A program made the translations under genes and the position numbers. A DNA stretch of 8,900 nt from Parachlamydiaceae bacterium (GTDB lineage: Bacteria; Chlamydiota; Chlamydiia; Chlamydiales; Parachlamydiaceae), in NCBI GenBank assembly GCA_013698165.1, contig JACCVN010000396.1, forward strand, positions 1 through 8,900, in the 5' to 3' direction. Below, one piece after another: positions 5,728 through 8,900 of the stretch; position 1 is the stretch's first letter; every line of letters starts with the position of its first letter. The notes below the pieces were generated by a model, which worked only from the letters and a program-made list of their open reading frames with translations, did not search any database and had not been told where the DNA came from.

Positions 5728-6417
5728 ATGACAGATATTTATTCCCCATCAGATGAAACGATAGAGCAAGCAAAGATTACAGCTTACCCTACACCTCACA
5801 AGACAGATGGGCCTGAGCTCAGCAAAGAAGAGAAAATTGAGACCATTGCCGGACACTTCAAAGCTATTATGGAAACGCTTGGTTTAGACATTAACGACTC
5901 TTCGCTGGCACGCACCCCCTATCGCGTTGCTAAAATGTATGTCAATGAGATCTTTTCCGGACTGGATGCGACAACTTTTCCAAAAATCAGTTTCATTAAA
6001 GATGAATTCCAGCACGATGCGCATTCAAACATTGTTTTTCTAAAAGTTAATTTTAACAGTTTTTGTGAACATCATTTTGTTCCCATGAACGGGGTCGCCT
6101 ATATTGCGTACCTTCCAAATGGGAAGCTGATAGGCCTATCTAAAATTCCGCGTCTTGTTCGCTTCTTTTCCAAGCGTCCGCAAGTTCAAGAACGGCTGAC
6201 AGCCCAAATTGCCGACTCGCTAGTGACTCTTTTAGGAACTGAAAATGTTGCTGTTTCTCTTTCTGCCCAGCATTTTTGTGTGATTGCCAGGGGGGTTGAA
6301 AATGAAAATAGCCGCGCTATTACAAACGTATTAAGAGGTGGGTTCGATAGTGATGTCGATCTTCGGCGCGAGTTCTTTGAAGCGATCAACAGAAAATTTA
6401 TGGGTGAATCATTTTAG
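5728..6417 (+). CDS. folE: GTP cyclohydrolase I
   Basis: This enzyme converts GTP to 7,8-dihydroneopterin triphosphate, the first step towards tetrahydrofolate (and queuosine precursors), in the cytoplasm. The 229 residues match the family. An N-terminal extension (1-35) precedes the conserved core: RTPYRVAKMYVNEIFSGL, FCEHHFVPMNGVAYIAYLP, GLSKIPRLVRFFSKRPQVQERLT and VAVSLSAQHFCVIARGVE. Zinc ligands are C113 and H116 in CEHH and C184 in QHFC, each three residues on from the E. coli ligands C110, H113 and C181. This is therefore the zinc-dependent type IA. The start ATG 5728 follows the ABC-F stop by 6 nt, with GGGAAGAG (5710-5717) as ribosome binding site inside the upstream gene, arguing for co-transcription. 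The last 20 bp overlap the 3' end of the convergent fumC. All catalytic landmarks are intact. Confidence 0.95.
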   Translation: MTDIYSPSDETIEQAKITAYPTPHKTDGPELSKEEKIETIAGHFKAIMETLGLDINDSSLARTPYRVAKMYVNEIFSGLDATTFPKISFIKDEFQHDAHSNIVFLKVNFNSFCEHHFVPMNGVAYIAYLPNGKLIGLSKIPRLVRFFSKRPQVQERLTAQIADSLVTLLGTENVAVSLSAQHFCVIARGVENENSRAITNVLRGGFDSDVDLRREFFEAINRKFMGESF

Positions 6418-7801
6418 CCGGATCCACTAGCTCATCAAATTCCTCTGCCGTGGCGAGCCCAAGCTGCAGGCATGCCTCCTTTAGAGAAATCTCATCATCG
6501 TAGGCTTTATATGCCACTTTAGCGGCATTATCATATCCGATTTTTGGCGCTAGAGCTGTGACAAGCATGAGAGAGCCATCGACCAGCTTTTTAATTTGAC
6601 TGATATTTGGTTTTAAGTCTGCGATCAGATGGTCTGTGAAAGAATTGCAACTATCGCTGAGCAGCCGCGTAGACTTCAGAAAATTGTGGATAATCATCGG
6701 TTTAAAAACATTTAATTCAAAATTCCCCTGTGAACCGGCCATAGTAATGGCAAGATCATTGGCAATGACCTGTACAGCGACCATCGTTAACGCTTCGCAC
6801 TGCGTAGGGTTAACTTTTCCGGGCATGATCGACGACCCAGGTTCATTTTCAGGCAGTAATAACTCGTGAAGGCCACATCGGGGGCCTGAACCCATCCATC
6901 GCATATCGTTAGCAATTTTCATCAGGGCAGTGCTCAGAGTTTTAAGAGTACCGCTAGCGTATACCAAAGGATCATGGCATGCTAATGCAGCAAATTTATT
7001 GGGAGCAGTGACAAAAGGGAGACCTGTAATATTGGCAATTTTTTTAGCGACAAAGACAGCAAATTTAGGATGGCTATTGATGCCTGTACCAACAGCTGTG
7101 CCTCCAAGCGCCAATGGGTAAAGTTCATGCATCGCATCTACGATCCAGCGTAGGCAGTCGTCCAATTGTGCCACGTAACCAGAGAACTCTTGCCCCAAAG
7201 AAAGAGGGACAGCATCCATCAAATGAGTGCGTCCTATTTTAATAATGTCTTTATATTCTTCCATTTTTTTGGCAAGAGCCTCGCGCATTTTTTTGACTGC
7301 CGGAATAAGCCGATGGTGCAAATCTTCCACGGCTGCAATGTGCATCGCTGTGGGAAAGGTATCATTGGAGGACTGGCTTTTATTGACATCATCATTGGGA
7401 TGAATAGGTTTCTTTGTCCCTAGGGGCGAACCGGAGATCTCATTAGCGCGATTTGAGATTACCTCATTAACATTCATATTGGTCTGAGTGCCACTGCCCG
7501 TTTGCCACACATTTAAAGGAAAATGATTATCTAATTTGCCTTCAATGACTTCATTTGCAGCAGTGATAATCATTTGAGATTTATCATTTGTTAATACACC
7601 CAACTCTGCGTTTGCTTCTGCAGCGGCTTTTTTTACGATGCCCATAGCTCGGATGACAATCTTAGGCATCACCTCTCCGCCAATGTTAAAGTACTTTAAC
7701 GATCGGGCTGTTTGCGCACCATAATAAGCATCAGCGGGAACAGCGATTTCTCCCATGCTATCGGTTTCAATTCTTGTGTTTTCTAATTCTTTATGGGTCA
7801 T
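6398..7801 (-). CDS. fumC: Class II fumarate hydratase
   Basis: FumC interconverts fumarate and L-malate in the TCA cycle as an iron-independent homotetramer. Starting at ATG 7801 the protein has 467 residues, the same as E. coli FumC. This start has AGGAG (7809-7813) seven nt upstream, whereas the longer frame to 7846 would add 15 unconserved residues without a ribosome binding site. Motifs are GSGTQTNMNVNEVISNRA (102-119), SQSSNDTFPTAMHIA (142-156), GRTHLMDAVPLSLGQ with H193 (E. coli H188), and the signature GSSIMPGKVNP with S323 (E. coli S318). The N-terminal IETDSMGEIAVPADAYYGAQT is also typical. The gene appears intact and monocistronic. Its stop lies within folE, leaving no space for a terminator between the two convergent genes. 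Confidence 0.97.
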   Translation of the reverse strand: MTHKELENTRIETDSMGEIAVPADAYYGAQTARSLKYFNIGGEVMPKIVIRAMGIVKKAAAEANAELGVLTNDKSQMIITAANEVIEGKLDNHFPLNVWQTGSGTQTNMNVNEVISNRANEISGSPLGTKKPIHPNDDVNKSQSSNDTFPTAMHIAAVEDLHHRLIPAVKKMREALAKKMEEYKDIIKIGRTHLMDAVPLSLGQEFSGYVAQLDDCLRWIVDAMHELYPLALGGTAVGTGINSHPKFAVFVAKKIANITGLPFVTAPNKFAALACHDPLVYASGTLKTLSTALMKIANDMRWMGSGPRCGLHELLLPENEPGSSIMPGKVNPTQCEALTMVAVQVIANDLAITMAGSQGNFELNVFKPMIIHNFLKSTRLLSDSCNSFTDHLIADLKPNISQIKKLVDGSLMLVTALAPKIGYDNAAKVAYKAYDDEISLKEACLQLGLATAEEFDELVDPAKMIHP

Positions 7802-7808
7802 GGTAATT

Positions 7809-7813
7809 CTCCT
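7809..7813 (-). promoter_or_regulatory. Ribosome binding site fixing the fumC start
   Basis: AGGAG on the minus strand, 7 nt before ATG 7801. It decides for the 467-residue protein over the upstream-extended frame. Confidence 0.8.
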
Positions 7814-7899
7814 AATGCAGTCATCAAATCTAGCTCGGCATTGCACGTCGCCTTGAAACGACTAATTTGCAGAATAGACAATTGAATAAAAAGATGGTA

Positions 7900-7931
7900 G
7901 CTTATACCACCTATTTCGTGGTATTATAAGC
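7900..7931. promoter_or_regulatory. Inverted repeat upstream of the small membrane-protein gene, possible operator or leader hairpin
   Basis: GCTTATACCAC (7900-7910) and GTGGTATTATAAGC (7918-7931) are complementary except for a 3-nt bulge (AAT on the right), with a 7-nt loop. The structure lies between the divergent fumC and the small-ORF operon, 24 bp before the latter's start. The right arm contains TATTAT/TATAAG, which could be a -10 box. I cannot assign a regulator, and no clear -35 is visible. Confidence 0.4.
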
Positions 7932-7954
7932 CAACACTAATTTAGAGAGGTTTT

Positions 7955-8077
7955 ATGAATGTATGGCTTGGCAACCTATTTGTCGAAGCAACTGTTGTTG
8001 GCATTGTTTGCATCATCTTCCTATTGCTTTTTGTCGTAGCAGGCATAAGACAAATTATCAATGACAGAAAGGAATAA
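7955..8077 (+). CDS. Small single-span membrane protein (40 residues)
   Basis: ATG 7955 lies 4 nt after GAGAGG (7945-7950) and the frame runs to TAA 8075-8077. The peptide starts MNVWLGNLFVEATVVGIVCI, continues with a hydrophobic stretch (IFLLLFVVAGI), and ends in a charged tail (RQIINDRKE). Residues about 12-31 form one transmembrane helix; the basic C-terminal end suggests N-out/C-in topology by the positive-inside rule. The stop codon directly abuts the first possible start (TTG 8078) of the cysteine-cluster gene and lies 6 nt before its preferred ATG (8084). That gene's ribosome binding site lies inside this frame, so the two should be translated together. I know no named family. The ribosome binding site, composition and operon position support a real gene. 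Confidence 0.65.
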   Translation: MNVWLGNLFVEATVVGIVCIIFLLLFVVAGIRQIINDRKE

Positions 8078-8083
8078 TTGTTA

Positions 8084-8530
8084 ATGGCTCATGCCCTTAA
8101 TCTTTATAAAGCTGAAGAAAAACCTTGGTATTCAAAAGGACTCCGATTTAAATGCACGGGATGCGGTGAATGCTGTACAGGCGCACCTGGCTACGTCTGG
8201 GTCAGTAAAGAGGAAATCATCGCAATGGCTGAACTACTTCAACTTTCCGTCGATAAATTTTCCAAAAAATATATACGCCAAGTGGGAGGAAGACACTCTC
8301 TTATAGAGGATCCAAAAACTTTTGATTGCGTCTTCCTCAAAGATAAAAAGTGTACAATTTACAGAGTCCGTCCTAAACAATGTCAAACTTTTCCTTGGTG
8401 GGTACAAAATCTTCGTTCAGAAGAAGATTGGCAAAAAGCTTCAGCCTATTGTGAAGGGATCAATCATCCCGATGCTTCTATTGTACCTTGCGAAACGATC
8501 ACTGACGAAGTCAACAACTCCCCTATATGA
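8084..8530 (+). CDS. CxxCxxCC-type cysteine-cluster protein (YkgJ/UPF0153-like)
   Basis: The 148 residues contain the family pattern. CTGCGECC supplies C24, C27, C30 and C31; FDCVFLKDKKCTIYRVRPKQCQTFPWW supplies C82, C90 and C100; and C123 follows in YCEG. Eight conserved cysteines suggest a zinc or iron-sulphur cluster; the family (PF03692-like) has no established reaction. ATG 8084 is preferred because AAGGA (8069-8073) then has suitable spacing. A TTG at 8078 would add two residues but sits only 4 nt from the site. There is no signal peptide or membrane span, so the protein is probably cytoplasmic; the small membrane protein encoded just upstream could recruit it to the membrane (inference). 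No obvious terminator is seen in the 72-bp gap to the convergent gene. Confidence 0.9.
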   Translation: MAHALNLYKAEEKPWYSKGLRFKCTGCGECCTGAPGYVWVSKEEIIAMAELLQLSVDKFSKKYIRQVGGRHSLIEDPKTFDCVFLKDKKCTIYRVRPKQCQTFPWWVQNLRSEEDWQKASAYCEGINHPDASIVPCETITDEVNNSPI

Positions 8531-8602
8531 GCCTTGCCTTATTCTAATTTCAAATGTCTAAAGGCGACTTGAGTAAGCATAATTCTTAGCAGTTATTATT
8601 TA

Positions 8603-8900
8603 TTAATCCACAGCAAATAGAATGTTTAATTCTGGTGGTAAGTTCTTTTTAATGGCACATTTCTTATCGACTAGAAGGGCGACCATCCTGCCGGGATGAA
8701 TGGCTTTAAACCTTTCCTTTTTGCTGTAAGGCAGGTCTAAAATTTCTTTGTTGCCCACACGAATAGCGAGATCAACCTCAACTGGAGAATACCCATTATT
8801 TTTTAAAATTTTCTTCCATTGCTTTTCTGCGTTCACGGTAATATGGTGATTTTCACCAAAAAGTCTTTCGCCTTTTGCGTAAGCAAAGGCTTCGTCAGAA
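8603..8900 (-). CDS. Hypothetical protein, C-terminal part; gene enters from the right edge
   Basis: The frame ends at TAA (8603-8605) and is open to the window edge. A GTG at 8836 is a possible start, but the reading frame continues upstream of it (SDEAFAYAKGERLFGENHHI) without a stop and without a visible ribosome binding site. The gene therefore probably extends beyond the window. The visible 98 residues are mixed alpha/beta in look, with KQWKKILKNNGYSPVEVDLA, an RFKAIHPGRMVALLVDKK segment and a hydrophobic end (LNILFAVD). I do not recognise the family and see no catalytic motif. It is convergent with the cysteine-cluster gene. Confidence 0.55.
   Translation of the reverse strand, partial: SDEAFAYAKGERLFGENHHITVNAEKQWKKILKNNGYSPVEVDLAIRVGNKEILDLPYSKKERFKAIHPGRMVALLVDKKCAIKKNLPPELNILFAVD

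Noticed and set aside
7802..7846. Extended N-terminus of fumC (MQCRARFDDCIRRIT...)
   Set aside because: The extra residues are unlike fumarases; the ATG at 7801 has AGGAG at ideal spacing and gives the canonical 467 residues.
8531..8602. Terminator between the two convergent genes at the right end
   Set aside because: Only a 5-bp GCCTT/AAGGC pairing with a long loop is visible and there is no U-tract.

Overview
The window looks like a piece of a moderately AT-rich bacterial chromosome. The likeliest source is an environmental, amoeba-associated member of the Chlamydiae (Parachlamydia/Protochlamydia-like). This rests on the holA-like gene directly followed by a compact RsmI/YraL-type methyltransferase (an order I recall from Chlamydia as CT047/CT048) and on the general look of the proteins. 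It is an inference, not a proof. Most of the window is housekeeping; the accessory interest is in the first 2.1 kb and in two intergenic regions.

Region 1 (1-2091): an open reading frame running in from the left edge is followed by a 42-bp hairpin. Next comes a palindromic, non-coding MITE-like element inserted in a CTAG site with a TA duplication. A secreted collagen-like protein follows, with a signal peptide, about 134 residues of Gly-X-Thr-rich repeat and a BclA/C1q-like C-terminal domain. Its right-hand spacer holds a strong hairpin terminator (U-tract on the minus strand), a probable frameshifted gene remnant and a GC-rich double hairpin.

Region 2 (2092-3846, minus strand): holA (DNA polymerase III delta, GTG start) and an RsmI-like SAM-dependent methyltransferase form a two-gene operon with a 6-nt gap.

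Region 3 (3847-6417, plus strand): a divergent intergenic region carries decamer-phased GTCCATG/TGGAC repeats in inverted arrangement, overlapped by a small open frame. It is followed by a YbiT-type ABC-F ATPase and folE (GTP cyclohydrolase I), again 6 nt apart.

Region 4 (6398-7801, minus strand): fumC, class II fumarase, convergent with folE and overlapping its 3' end by 20 bp.

Region 5 (7802-8900): a 40-residue single-span membrane protein, easily missed by ORF length cut-offs, sits directly upstream of a CxxCxxCC (YkgJ/UPF0153-type) cysteine-cluster protein, probably as one operon. A gene of unknown function enters from the right edge on the minus strand.

The genes do not form one pathway: replication (holA), rRNA modification (RsmI-like), translation (ABC-F), pterin/folate synthesis (folE) and the TCA cycle (fumC) are neighbours by synteny. 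I see no defence system, CRISPR array, rRNA or tRNA.
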